From contig NZ_BMTU01000009.1 in NCBI RefSeq assembly GCF_014649835.1, positions 1 through 64,000 of the forward strand: DNA of 64,000 bases, given 5' to 3'. This DNA comes from Streptomyces pilosus (GTDB lineage: Bacteria > Actinomycetota > Actinomycetes > Streptomycetales > Streptomycetaceae). The position numbers were made by a program, and so were the translations under genes. Shown piece after piece: positions 16,169-26,430 of the stretch (position 1 is its first letter; each line of letters begins with the position of its first letter). The notes beneath the pieces were generated by a model. The model was not told the origin of the DNA. It saw nothing but the letters and a program-made list of their open reading frames with translations, and did not search any database.

Positions 16169-16634
16169 CGGGGAGGCCCACGCGCTGCTCACCGAGGCCG
16201 CGGCCTCGCCCGCCGCACGGTTCCCGCTGTTCGCCGAGGCGATGCCGGCGGCCGGGCTCGGCGCCGACTGGACCACCCTGCTGTGGGAGGCCGCGGCCGC
16301 CCTGCCCGCCGACCGGCTCGTCGCCGCCGCCGACGCCCTCACCGGGGCGGGCCGCGCGGCGGACGGCGGGCAGCTCCTCCGGCACGGTGTCGTACGCCCG
16401 GCCGACGAGATCGGGCGGGCGGCGCTCACCCTGGACGCGCAGGCACGGCACCGCGAGGCGCGGGCGCTGCTCGACGCCTGCGTCCGCATGCGCACCCCGG
16501 CGGACGCGGCCCGCACGGCCGCCGCCGACCCGCGCAGGCTCGTCCCGCTGCTCCTCGCCGTCTCCCGGGGCGTCTCCGAGACACGGCACCGGGACCTGCT
16601 GCACGCCCTGCGCGTCGCGGGACTCGCCGTCTGA
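16143..16634 (+). CDS. C-terminal part of the repeat-rich protein, shifted frame
   Basis: This 163-residue frame holds a helical repeat-like domain (GEAHALLTEAA, then LLWEAAAALPADRLVAAADAL, then GQLLRHGVVRP and REARALLDACV). It resembles the pentatricopeptide/TPR-like helical repeats found at the end of the same Streptomyces protein family. It overlaps the stop of the preceding frame. GTG 16143 could start it, but no ribosome site is at the right distance, so it is better read as the continuation of the 14939 gene after a +1 shift. A genuine separate overlapping gene cannot be excluded. Confidence 0.6.
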   Translation: MRLRRAGRSGEAHALLTEAAASPAARFPLFAEAMPAAGLGADWTTLLWEAAAALPADRLVAAADALTGAGRAADGGQLLRHGVVRPADEIGRAALTLDAQARHREARALLDACVRMRTPADAARTAAADPRRLVPLLLAVSRGVSETRHRDLLHALRVAGLAV

Positions 16635-16638
16635 CCGG

Positions 16639-16659
16639 GAGCCGGCCCCCGGCCGGCTC
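16639..16659 (+). terminator. Terminator hairpin after the repeat-rich gene
   Basis: Nine-base perfect arms (GAGCCGGCC / GGCCGGCTC) at 16639-16647 and 16651-16659 with a CCC loop, four bases after the stop codon. Confidence 0.7.
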
Positions 16660-16804
16660 ACCCACCGGGGTGTCAAACACGATCGACTCGCGCGGCCTCG
16701 GCGACGATGGTCTTGGCAAGGCCGTCCGAGGGGCTTACGTTCGTCCCTCTACGACCTGTTTCTACGGGTGTGGAGGCGCTGACGTCGCGTCGAAGGAGCA
16801 GCTC

Positions 16805-17647
16805 ATGACCCACGTCGTACGTGCCGCTCTGGTCCAGGCGACCTGGACCGGCGACACCGAGTCCATGCTGGCGAAACACGAGGAGCACGCCCGCGAGGCG
16901 GCCCGGCGGGGCGCGAAGGTCATCGGATTCCAGGAAGTGTTCAACGCCCCCTACTTCTGCCAGGTGCAGGACCCCGCGCACCACCGCTGGGCGGAGCCCG
17001 TCCCGGACGGTCCCACCGTTCGCCGGATGCGGGAGCTGGCCCGCGAGACGGGCATGGTCCTCGTCGTGCCGGTCTTCGAGGTCGAACAGCCCGGCCACTA
17101 CTACAACACCGCCGCCGTGATCGACGCCGACGGCACCGTCCTCGGCAAGTACCGCAAGCACCACATCCCGCAGGTCGAGGGGTTCTGGGAGAAGTTCTAC
17201 TTCCGGCCCGGCAACCTGGGCTGGCCCGTCTTCGACACCGCCGTCGGCAAGGTCGGCGTCTACATCTGCTACGACCGCCACTTCCCCGAGGGCTGGCGAC
17301 AACTCGGCCTCAACGGGGCACAGTTGGTCTACAACCCGTCCGCCACGCACCGCGGTCTGTCGTCCCACCTCTGGCGCCTGGAGCAGCCGGCCGCGGCCGT
17401 CGCCAACGAGTACTTCGTCGCCGCGATCAACCGCGTGGGGGTGGAGGAGTACGGGGACAACGACTTCTACGGCACCTCGTACTTCGTCGACCCGCGCGGA
17501 CAGTTCGTCGGGGACGTCGCCGACGACAGCAAGGAGGAACTCGTGATCCGCGACCTGGACCTCGGCCTCATCGACGAGGTGCGGCAGCAGTGGGCCTTCT
17601 ACCGCGACCGCCGCCCCGACGCCTACGAGGGGCTGGTGCGGCCGTGA
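16805..17647 (+). CDS. Nitrilase-family amidohydrolase, N-carbamoyl-beta-alanine amidohydrolase-like (copy 1)
   Basis: A 280-residue carbon-nitrogen hydrolase with the catalytic triad Glu (FQEVFNAPYFCQ), Lys (KYRKHHIPQ) and Cys (YICYDRHFPEGW). The FWEKFYFRPGN and ANEYFVAAINRVG segments are typical of the beta-ureidopropionase branch, which splits N-carbamoyl-beta-alanine to beta-alanine, CO2 and ammonia in reductive pyrimidine breakdown. ATG 16805 is a few bases after AAGGAG. Its TGA overlaps the aminotransferase start (GTGA), linking it to beta-alanine use. A paralogue of exactly the same length is at 20676. Confidence 0.87.
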   Translation: MTHVVRAALVQATWTGDTESMLAKHEEHAREAARRGAKVIGFQEVFNAPYFCQVQDPAHHRWAEPVPDGPTVRRMRELARETGMVLVVPVFEVEQPGHYYNTAAVIDADGTVLGKYRKHHIPQVEGFWEKFYFRPGNLGWPVFDTAVGKVGVYICYDRHFPEGWRQLGLNGAQLVYNPSATHRGLSSHLWRLEQPAAAVANEYFVAAINRVGVEEYGDNDFYGTSYFVDPRGQFVGDVADDSKEELVIRDLDLGLIDEVRQQWAFYRDRRPDAYEGLVRP

Positions 17648-18930
17648 CCGACGATCTGCTGGGCCGCCACCGCTCCGTGCTCCCCGACTGGCTCGCCCTC
17701 TACTACGAGCACCCCATCGAGATCACCCACGGCGAGGGAAGGCACGTCTGGGACGCCGGGGGCAACCGCTACCTCGACTTCTTCGGCGGCATCCTCACCA
17801 CCATGACCGCCCACGCCCTGCCCGAGATCACCAAGGCGGTGAGCGACCAGGCGGGGCGGATCGTCCACTCCTCCACCCTCTACCTCAACCGGCCGATGGT
17901 GGAACTCGCCGAACGCATCGCCAAGCTGAGCGGCATCCCGGACGCCCGGGTCTTCTTCACCACCTCCGGCACCGAGGCCAACGACACCGCCCTGCTGCTC
18001 GCCACCACCTATCGGCGCAGCAACACGGTCCTGGCGATGCGCAACAGCTACCACGGCCGCTCCTTCAGCTCGGTCGGCATCACCGGCAACCGCGGCTGGT
18101 CACCCACCTCGCTCTCCCCGCTCCAGACGCTCTACGTGCACGGCGGGGTGCGCACCCGGGGTCCCTTCGCCGCGCTCGACGACTACGACTACGTCGCGGC
18201 CTGCGTCGACGACCTCAAGGACCTCCTCGGCCACACCCGCCCGCCCGCCGCCCTGATCGCCGAACCCGTCCAGGGCGTCGGCGGTTTCACCTCGCCCCCC
18301 GACGGGCTGTACGCGGCCTTCCGCGAGGTGCTGCACGAGCGGGGCATCCTGTGGATCGCCGACGAGGTACAGACCGGCTGGGGCCGCACCGGCGAGCACT
18401 TCTGGGGCTGGCAGGCCCACGGCCGCAGCGGCCCGCCCGACATGCTGACCTTCGCCAAGGGCATCGGCAACGGCATGTCCATCGGCGGCGTCGTCGCCCG
18501 CTCCGAGATCATGAACTGCCTGGACGCCCACAGCATCTCCACCTTCGGCGGCACCCAGATCACCATGGCCGCGGGCCTTGCCAACCTCACCTACCTGCTG
18601 GAACACGACCTCCAGGGCAACGCCCGCCGGGTCGGCGGCCTGCTCATCGAGCGGCTGCGGGCGGCCGCCGCCCAGGTCCCGGCCGTACGGGAGGTGCGCG
18701 GCCGCGGACTGATGATCGGCATCGAGCTGACCGTACCCGGCACCGACCGGGCCGACCCCGAGGCGGCGTCCGCCGTCCTGGAGGCGGCCCGTGAAGGCGG
18801 CCTGCTCATCGGCAAGGGCGGCGGACACGACACCAGCGCCCTGCGCATCGCACCGCCGCTGTCCCTCAACGTGGCGGAGGCCGAGGAGGGCGCCGACATC
18901 CTCGAACGTGCCCTGCGGAGCATCCGGTAG
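17644..18930 (+). CDS. Class III PLP-dependent aminotransferase, probable beta-alanine/omega-amino acid transaminase
   Basis: A 428-residue fold-type I aminotransferase. Key parts are TTSGTEANDTA (cofactor phosphate loop), NSYHGRSFSS, IADEVQTGWGRTGEHFW (Asp for the pyridine nitrogen) and the Schiff-base Lys in TFAKGIGNG, with FGGTQITMAAGLA behind it. GTG 17644 overlaps the stop of the upstream beta-ureidopropionase-like gene, so both are made together. The natural substrate is then beta-alanine or 3-aminoisobutyrate, converted to (methyl)malonate semialdehyde. That assignment comes from context; the family also contains 4-aminobutyrate and alanine-glyoxylate transaminases. Confidence 0.85.
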   Translation: MTDDLLGRHRSVLPDWLALYYEHPIEITHGEGRHVWDAGGNRYLDFFGGILTTMTAHALPEITKAVSDQAGRIVHSSTLYLNRPMVELAERIAKLSGIPDARVFFTTSGTEANDTALLLATTYRRSNTVLAMRNSYHGRSFSSVGITGNRGWSPTSLSPLQTLYVHGGVRTRGPFAALDDYDYVAACVDDLKDLLGHTRPPAALIAEPVQGVGGFTSPPDGLYAAFREVLHERGILWIADEVQTGWGRTGEHFWGWQAHGRSGPPDMLTFAKGIGNGMSIGGVVARSEIMNCLDAHSISTFGGTQITMAAGLANLTYLLEHDLQGNARRVGGLLIERLRAAAAQVPAVREVRGRGLMIGIELTVPGTDRADPEAASAVLEAAREGGLLIGKGGGHDTSALRIAPPLSLNVAEAEEGADILERALRSIR

Positions 18931-18958
18931 GAGCGGTACCGAACAGAAGGACGCTGCC

Positions 18959-20518
18959 ATGACCACCTGGGAGCCACCGGCACCGGCCCTCTCGGTCCGG
19001 CAGGTCCTCGCCCTGGAACGGGTGCTCGCCGGGGAGCCCGAGGTGGTGGCCGGCGCGGGCCGGCTGGACCGGCCGGTGCGCTGGGTGCACGTCGCCGAGG
19101 CGCCCGACGTCGGCGTGATGCTCAGCGGCGGCGAGATGGTGCTCACCACCGGCGTCCTGCTCACCGGTGACGAGGACAAGCAGACCGAGTACGTCCGCTC
19201 CCTGCACCGTGCGGAGGCGTCCGCCGTGGTCCTCGGACTCGGCCGGGCGTTCCCGGCCCCGCCGGAGGCCATGCGCCGCGCGGCGGAACGGTGCGACCTG
19301 CCCCTCGTGGTCCTCCACCGCCCCTTCCCCTTCGCCCAGTTGACCGAGGAGGTGCAGTCCCGGCTGGTTCGGCGGAAGTTCGCCGCCGTCAGTCTCTCCG
19401 AGGCCGTGCGCACCGAACTCACCGCGCTGATCACCACCGGCGCCCCGCTGCAGCGCCTGCTCGACGAGGTGGCCCGGCACAGCGGCTGCCCCGTCGTCGT
19501 CGCCAACGTCGCCCACCGCGTCCTCGGCACGGCGGGGGAGCGGCCGGCCGTCGACGACGTCCTGCGCGACTGGGAGCGCGTCGCCCGCCAGGCCGGCGCC
19601 GGCGAGGGCGACGGCTGGATCCGCGCCGAGCTCGGCGGCCGGGGCGAGCGGTGGGGCAGCATCGTGCTGTGCGGCTACCGGGGCGACACCGCCACCGGGC
19701 GGCTGCTCGCCGACCGCGCCGCCGAGGCCCTCGTGCTGCACCGCATGCTCGGCGGCACCGCCCCCACCTGGGAGGAACAGTCCGCGCAGGGCCTGCTGAC
19801 CGACCTGGTCAGCGGGACCGTACCGGCCGGGCACCTGCTGCCCCGGGCGCGCGCCGCCGGGCTCCCGGTGAACCGGCGCACCTTCGTGCCGCTCGTCGTG
19901 CGGGGCGGGGACGCGGCCCGGCTGGACCGCGTGCTGCGCCTGCTGGGACTCCCCGGGATCGCCGCCGAGCTGGCCGGCACGGCGACCGCCGTGCTGCTCA
20001 GTCTCGCCCGCGACCAGGACGCCGACGCCCTCGCCGCCCACTTCGCGGCACGGCTGCGCGCCGAACCGGGCGCCGCGCCCGTCGTGGTGGCGGCGGCCGG
20101 CGCCCGCACCTCCTTCGACGAGGTGCCCGCCGGGCTGCGCGAGGCCCGGCACGTCGCGGACGCGGTGGCGGACTCCGCCGCCGCGCTCGGCCTGCCGCCC
20201 GTGGTGCGTCTGCGCGACGTCCATCTGCGCGGGCTCGTACGGCTGTTGCGGGACGACCCCCAGGTGCAGTCGTTCGCGGAGCGGGAGCTGGACGGCCTGC
20301 TGGGCGAGCCGGACGAGGACCTGCTGTCCGTGCTGCGCACCTACCTCGCCACCGGCCGCAACAAGTCCCGCACCGCCCAGCTCCACCACGTCTCGCGGCC
20401 CGCGCTCTACCGCCGCCTCGAAGCGATACAGGCCCGCCTGGGCGTGGACCTCGACGACTTCGAACAGGCCGCCTCGGTACACATCGCGCTCCTCGCGCAC
20501 GACGCGCAACAACGCTGA
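18959..20518 (+). CDS. PucR-family transcriptional regulator of the pyrimidine-degradation locus
   Basis: A 519-residue regulator. An N-terminal PucR/purine-catabolism domain (residues 10-130, RWVHVAEAPDVGVMLSGGEMVL, GVLL) and a central GGDEF-like effector segment precede a C-terminal HTH_30 domain (about 460-515, LRTYLATGRNKSRTAQLHHV then SRPALYRRLEAIQARLGVDL). Members such as B. subtilis PucR activate purine/allantoin genes; here the setting suggests uracil/thymine or an intermediate as signal. It sits between two operons: 28 bases after the aminotransferase and 157 bases before the second amidohydrolase. Tandem TGACACGGTG repeats in the latter gap are candidate binding sites. Confidence 0.87.
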   Translation: MTTWEPPAPALSVRQVLALERVLAGEPEVVAGAGRLDRPVRWVHVAEAPDVGVMLSGGEMVLTTGVLLTGDEDKQTEYVRSLHRAEASAVVLGLGRAFPAPPEAMRRAAERCDLPLVVLHRPFPFAQLTEEVQSRLVRRKFAAVSLSEAVRTELTALITTGAPLQRLLDEVARHSGCPVVVANVAHRVLGTAGERPAVDDVLRDWERVARQAGAGEGDGWIRAELGGRGERWGSIVLCGYRGDTATGRLLADRAAEALVLHRMLGGTAPTWEEQSAQGLLTDLVSGTVPAGHLLPRARAAGLPVNRRTFVPLVVRGGDAARLDRVLRLLGLPGIAAELAGTATAVLLSLARDQDADALAAHFAARLRAEPGAAPVVVAAAGARTSFDEVPAGLREARHVADAVADSAAALGLPPVVRLRDVHLRGLVRLLRDDPQVQSFAERELDGLLGEPDEDLLSVLRTYLATGRNKSRTAQLHHVSRPALYRRLEAIQARLGVDLDDFEQAASVHIALLAHDAQQR

Positions 20519-20570
20519 AACAAGCGCCCCACCTGCGACAACCGGGGTGAGACACGGGCCCGTCGAAGGA

Positions 20571-20646
20571 TGACACGGTGACACGCCGCACCCCCGCGGA
20601 CGTGACACGGTGCACCTCACGGGCAGGCCCGTCCCCTCCCTAGGCT
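20571..20646 (+). promoter_or_regulatory. Candidate activator-dependent promoter with tandem TGACACGGTG boxes
   Basis: TGACACGGTG occurs exactly at 20571-20580 and 20603-20612, 32 bases apart (three helical turns). A related TGAGACACGGG lies just upstream at 20548. A -10-like TAGGCT is at 20641-20646 with no good -35, so the boxes would centre near -46 and -78 of a start at about 20653. That is activator geometry for the operon starting at 20676. PucR is the obvious candidate protein. Confidence 0.45.
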
Positions 20647-20675
20647 CGCCGCACACCGAGCGACCGGAGGTCCCG

Positions 20676-21518
20676 ATGAGCCGAGTGATCCGAGCCGCCG
20701 TCTTCCAGACCGCCTGGACCGGCGACAGGGAATCGATGATCCAGGTCCACGAGCAGGCCGCCCGCGACGCCGCCGCCCAGGGCGCCCAGGTGCTCTGCTT
20801 CCAGGAACTGTTCTACGGACCGTACTTCTGCCAGGTGCAGGACCCCGCCTTCTACGCGTACGCCGAACGCATCCCCGACGGCCCCGTGGTCCGGCGCTTC
20901 CAGGCCCTCGCCCGGGAACTGGGCATCGTCCTGGTGCTGCCGATGTACGAGGAGGAGCAGCCCGGCGTCCTCTACAACACGGCCGCGGTGATCGACGCCG
21001 ACGGCTCCTACCTCGGCAAGTACCGCAAGACGCACATCCCCCAGGTGAAGGGGTTCTGGGAGAAGTTCTACTTCCGTCCCGGCAACAGCGGCTGGCCCGT
21101 CTTCGACACCGCGGCCGGCCGGATCGGCGTCTACATCTGCTACGACCGGCACTTCCCCGAGGGCTGGCGCGCGCTCGGCCTCGCGGGAGCCGAGATCGTC
21201 TTCAACCCCTCGGCCACCTCACGCGGCCTGTCCGGCTACCTCTGGCAGCTGGAACAGCCCGCGGCGGCCGTCGCCAACGAGTACTTCGTCGGCGCCATCA
21301 ACCGGGTGGGCGTGGAGGAGTACGGCGACAACGACTTCTACGGCACGAGCTACTTCGTCGATCCCGAGGCCCGGTTCGCCGGCGAACCGGCGAGCGACAA
21401 GGAGACCGAACTCGTCGTCCGCGACCTGGATCTGGCCAAGCTCCGCGAGGTCCGCGACCGCTGGCAGTTCTACCGCGACCGCGCTCCGGGGGCGTACGGC
21501 CCGCTGACCGCACCCTGA
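20676..21518 (+). CDS. Nitrilase-family amidohydrolase, N-carbamoyl-beta-alanine amidohydrolase-like (copy 2)
   Basis: A 280-residue paralogue of the 16805 gene, with the same triad (FQELFYGPYFCQ, KYRKTHIPQ, YICYDRHFPEGW) and near-identical segments around FWEKFYFRPGN and GVEEYGDNDFYGTSYFVDP. It should hydrolyse N-carbamoyl-beta-alanine or N-carbamoyl-beta-aminoisobutyrate. It starts an operon with dihydropyrimidinase, an F420-type oxidoreductase and a permease, so it is the copy most directly tied to the pathway. ATG 20676 follows CGGAGG. The two copies may divide the uracil- and thymine-derived substrates. Confidence 0.88.
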   Translation: MSRVIRAAVFQTAWTGDRESMIQVHEQAARDAAAQGAQVLCFQELFYGPYFCQVQDPAFYAYAERIPDGPVVRRFQALARELGIVLVLPMYEEEQPGVLYNTAAVIDADGSYLGKYRKTHIPQVKGFWEKFYFRPGNSGWPVFDTAAGRIGVYICYDRHFPEGWRALGLAGAEIVFNPSATSRGLSGYLWQLEQPAAAVANEYFVGAINRVGVEEYGDNDFYGTSYFVDPEARFAGEPASDKETELVVRDLDLAKLREVRDRWQFYRDRAPGAYGPLTAP

Positions 21519-21549
21519 CAGCACCGACCACGCGAGGAGAGGGAGCCCC

Positions 21550-22953
21550 ATGAGCAGCCGTACCGTCATCCGCGGCGGCCTCGTCATCACCGCCTCCGAC
21601 GAGATCCACGCCGACGTCCTGATCGAGGACGGCCGCATCGCCGCCCTCGCCGCCTCGGGCACCCCCGCCGCCCGGGCGTTCACCGCCGACCGGACCATCG
21701 ACGCCACCGGGAAGTACGTCATCCCGGGCGGCGTCGACGCGCACACCCACATGGAGCTGCCGTTCGGCGGCACCTTCGCCTCCGACACCTTCGAGACCGG
21801 CACCCGGGCCGCCGCCTGGGGCGGCACCACCACCGTCGTCGACTTCGCCGTGCAGAGCGTCGGCCACTCCCTGCGCGAAGGGCTGGACGCCTGGCACGCC
21901 AAGGCCGAGGGCAACTGCGCCGTCGACTACGGCTTCCACATGATCGTCTCGGACGTCAACGCCGAGACGCTGAAGGAGATGGACCTGCTCGTGGAGGAGG
22001 GTGTCACCTCCTTCAAGCAGTTCATGGCCTATCCGGGTGTCTTCTACTCCGACGACGGCCAGATCCTGCGCGCCATGCAGCGCTCCGCCGAGAACGGCGG
22101 ACTGATCATGATGCACGCCGAGAACGGCATCGCCATCGACGTCCTCGTCGAACAGGCCCTCGCCCGCGGGGAGACCGACCCCCGCTTCCACGGCGAGGTC
22201 CGCAAGGCACTCCTGGAGGCCGAGGCCACCCACCGCGCCATCCGGCTCGCCCAGGTCGCCGGCGCCCCGCTGTACGTCGTGCACGTCTCCGCCACCGAGG
22301 CGGTCGCCGAACTGGCCCGGGCCCGCGACGAGGGCCTGAACGTGTTCGGCGAGACCTGCCCGCAGTACCTGTTCCTGTCCACCGACAACCTCGCCGAGCC
22401 GGACTTCGAGGGCGCCAAGTACGTGTGCAGCACCCCGCTCAGGCCGAAGGAGCACCAGGCGGCGCTCTGGCGGGGCCTGCGCACCAACGACCTCCAGGTG
22501 GTCTCCACCGACCACTGCCCCTTCTGTTTCGCCGGCCAGAAGGAACTCGGCCGCGGCGACTTCTCCAGGATCCCCAACGGCCTGCCGGGCGTGGAGAACC
22601 GCATGGACCTGCTGCACCAGGCCGTCCTCGACGGGCACATCTCCCGCCGCCGCTGGATCGAGATCGCCTGCGCCACCCCGGCCCGGATGTTCGGCCTCTA
22701 CCCGAAGAAGGGCACCCTCGCCCCGGGCGCCGACGCCGACGTCGTGATCTACGACCCGGCCGCCGAGCAGGTCATCTCCGCCGACACCCACCACATGAAC
22801 GTCGACTACTCGGCCTACGAGGGCACACGGGTCACCGGTTGCGTGGAGACCGTCCTCTCGCGCGGCGTCCCCGTCATCACCGGCCGGGAGTACACCGGGC
22901 ACGCCGGACACGGTGTCTACACCCCGCGTTCCACCTGCCAGTACCTCACCTAG
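21550..22953 (+). CDS. hydA: Dihydropyrimidinase (D-hydantoinase family)
   Basis: A 467-residue cyclic amidohydrolase that opens 5,6-dihydrouracil/dihydrothymine to the N-carbamoyl-beta-amino acid. The binuclear metal site is complete: HTHME (near residue 60), the carboxylated Lys in VTSFKQFMAYPG, His in MMHAEN and VVHVSA, and Asp in STDHCPF. The substrate loop ends with FSRIPNGLPGVENR, typical of dihydropyrimidinases. ATG 21550 follows GAGGAGAGGGAG. It lies 31 bases after the amidohydrolase that uses its product and 11 bases before the F420-type oxidoreductase. Confidence 0.94.
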   Translation: MSSRTVIRGGLVITASDEIHADVLIEDGRIAALAASGTPAARAFTADRTIDATGKYVIPGGVDAHTHMELPFGGTFASDTFETGTRAAAWGGTTTVVDFAVQSVGHSLREGLDAWHAKAEGNCAVDYGFHMIVSDVNAETLKEMDLLVEEGVTSFKQFMAYPGVFYSDDGQILRAMQRSAENGGLIMMHAENGIAIDVLVEQALARGETDPRFHGEVRKALLEAEATHRAIRLAQVAGAPLYVVHVSATEAVAELARARDEGLNVFGETCPQYLFLSTDNLAEPDFEGAKYVCSTPLRPKEHQAALWRGLRTNDLQVVSTDHCPFCFAGQKELGRGDFSRIPNGLPGVENRMDLLHQAVLDGHISRRRWIEIACATPARMFGLYPKKGTLAPGADADVVIYDPAAEQVISADTHHMNVDYSAYEGTRVTGCVETVLSRGVPVITGREYTGHAGHGVYTPRSTCQYLT

Positions 22954-22964
22954 GAGCACCGCGC

Positions 22965-23966
22965 ATGGACTTCGGACTCGTCCTCCAGACCGACCCGCCG
23001 GCCTCGCGGGTGGTCAGCCTGATGCAGCGCGCCGAACGCAACGGCTTCACCCACGGCTGGACCTTCGACTCCGCCGTGCTGTGGCAGGAACCCTTCGTCA
23101 TCCACAGCCGGATCCTCGCCCACACCACGACACTGAAGGTCGGCCCGATGGTCACCAACCCGGGCACCCGCACCTGGGAGGTCACCGCCTCCACCTTCGC
23201 CACCCTCAACGACATGTACGGCAACCGCACCGTCTGCGGCATCGGCCGCGGGGACTCCGCGATGCGCGTCGCCGGACGCAGACCCAACACCCTCGCCCGG
23301 CTCGGCGAGGCGATCGACGCGATCCGGGACCTCGCCGAGGGACGCGAGAGCGAGGTCGACGGGCAGCCGCTGCGCATCCCGTGGGTGCGGGACGGGAAAC
23401 TGCCCGTCTGGATGGCCGCGTACGGGCCGAAGGCGCTCGCCCTCACCGGGCGGAAGGCCGACGGCTTCATCCTGCAGCTCGCCGACCCGTACCTGACCGA
23501 GTGGATGGTGAAGGCCGTCCGCGCCGCGGCCGCCGAGGCGGGGCGCGATCCCGCCTCCGTCACCATCTGCGTCGCCGCCCCCGCCTACGTCGGCGACGAC
23601 CTTGCGCACGCCCGCGAGCAGTGCCGCTGGTTCGGCGGCATGGTCGGCAACCACGTCGCCGACCTGGTCGCCCGCTACGGCGAGCACTCCGGCATGGTCC
23701 CCGAGGCGCTGACCGCCTACATCAAGGAACGGCACGGCTACGACTACAGCCACCACGGGCGGGCCGGCAACCCGTCCACGGACTTCGTCCCCGACGAGAT
23801 CGTCGACCGGTTCTGCCTGCTCGGCCCGCCCGAGGCGCACATCGAGAAGCTGAAGGTGCTGCGCGAGCTGGGCGTGGACCAGTTCGCCGTCTACGACATG
23901 CACGACGCGCAGGAGACGACGATCGACGCGTACGGCGCGGAGATCATCCCGGCACTCGACCGCTGA
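22965..23966 (+). CDS. LLM-class F420-dependent oxidoreductase of the TIGR03842 type; candidate dihydropyrimidine-forming enzyme
   Basis: A 333-residue luciferase-like barrel protein. GPMVTNPGTRTWEVTAS, TVCGIGRGDSAMRVAGRRP and PVWMAAYGPKALALTGRKADG match the F420-dependent branch I know as TIGR03842, found beside hydantoinase genes in F420-making actinobacteria. It is co-transcribed with dihydropyrimidinase (start 11 bases after its stop, GGAG upstream) and followed by an NCS1 permease. No NAD(P)H-dependent dihydropyrimidine dehydrogenase is present nearby, so this may reduce uracil/thymine with F420H2, the missing first step. That role is an inference from context. Confidence 0.85.
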   Translation: MDFGLVLQTDPPASRVVSLMQRAERNGFTHGWTFDSAVLWQEPFVIHSRILAHTTTLKVGPMVTNPGTRTWEVTASTFATLNDMYGNRTVCGIGRGDSAMRVAGRRPNTLARLGEAIDAIRDLAEGRESEVDGQPLRIPWVRDGKLPVWMAAYGPKALALTGRKADGFILQLADPYLTEWMVKAVRAAAAEAGRDPASVTICVAAPAYVGDDLAHAREQCRWFGGMVGNHVADLVARYGEHSGMVPEALTAYIKERHGYDYSHHGRAGNPSTDFVPDEIVDRFCLLGPPEAHIEKLKVLRELGVDQFAVYDMHDAQETTIDAYGAEIIPALDR

Positions 23967-23994
23967 TCCGGTACCACCGCCGAAGGGCACGCCC

Positions 23995-25515
<1,521 letters not shown>

Positions 25516-25524
25516 GGCCGCGGG

Positions 25525-26430
25525 CTATCGCGCCGTGCCGAAGTCCTGCGTCCAGTAGTTGCCGGGCTGCGCGAGACCGACACCGATCTCCTTGAAGGAG
25601 CAGTTGAGGATGTTCGCCTTGTGGCCGGGGCTGGTCATCCAGCCGTTCATCACCTGCTCGGGCGTGGAGTAGCCGTAGGCGACGTTCTCGCCGTAGGTGC
25701 TCCAGGTGTAGCCGGCGCGGGTGATGCGGGCGCCGGGGTCGGAGCCGTCCGAGCCGGTGTGCGACATGGTGCCGCTCGCCGCCATGTCCTCGCTGTGGTC
25801 CTGCGCGGCCCGGGTCAGGGTGGAGTTCACCTTCACCGCGGAGCAACCGACCTTGGCACGCTCGGCGTTGACGAGCTCCACGACCCGGGCGACGGGGCCG
25901 GAGGCGGCCGGCGCCGAAGCGGTGGCGCTCGGCTCCGGGGCGGCTGTCGTCGGCTTCGGGGTGGCTGTCGTCGGCTTCGGGGCGGCCGTGGTGGGCTTCG
26001 GAGCGGGGGTCGTGGGCTTCGGGGCCGTGGTGACCGGCCGGGTGGCGGGCGCCGCGGGGGCCGCCGTCCTCTCCGGCCGGTGCGACGGCTCGCGGGACGC
26101 CCGGGACGGCTCGGAGCCGTCCGGCTCGGTGGCACTCGGCTTCGGGGTGCCGGGCTTCGGGGCGCCCGGGCTCGCGGCCGGCGTGTCCGACGGCACCGGC
26201 GACGGCGTGCCGTGCTGCTGGCCGCTCCACTGGCGGTACCAGTCGGGGCCGCCCCACCTGTCGTGGTCCGCGGCCCGGGCGGCGCCGTCACGGCTCTGCC
26301 GTTCCCCGCCGCCGGCGCTGCCGGGCCAGTCGGTACAGGCCATGGCGACCGAGGGTATGCCTATGACGCCGACGGCGACCGCCGTGACGACCGTGCGGCG
26401 GTACTGCTTGTGATGGCGGTGCTTTCCCAT
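25525..26430 (-). CDS. Secreted CAP-domain (SCP/PR1-like) protein
   Basis: A 301-residue exported protein. The signal peptide follows a basic His/Arg start (MGKHRHHKQYRRTVVTAVAV). Next comes a Pro/Thr/Ala-rich linker with KPTTAAPKPTTATPK repeats, then a C-terminal CAP domain (residues 180-301). The domain has the conserved VVELVNAERAKVGC start, the His pair (MSHTG, GHKANIL), YGENVAYG and WTQDFG. Two Cys could form one disulfide. Bacterial CAP proteins are extracellular and of poorly defined role. ATG 26430 has GAGG seven bases upstream. A CRP-like site lies about 325 bases upstream. Confidence 0.88.
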   Translation of the reverse strand: MGKHRHHKQYRRTVVTAVAVGVIGIPSVAMACTDWPGSAGGGERQSRDGAARAADHDRWGGPDWYRQWSGQQHGTPSPVPSDTPAASPGAPKPGTPKPSATEPDGSEPSRASREPSHRPERTAAPAAPATRPVTTAPKPTTPAPKPTTAAPKPTTATPKPTTAAPEPSATASAPAASGPVARVVELVNAERAKVGCSAVKVNSTLTRAAQDHSEDMAASGTMSHTGSDGSDPGARITRAGYTWSTYGENVAYGYSTPEQVMNGWMTSPGHKANILNCSFKEIGVGLAQPGNYWTQDFGTAR

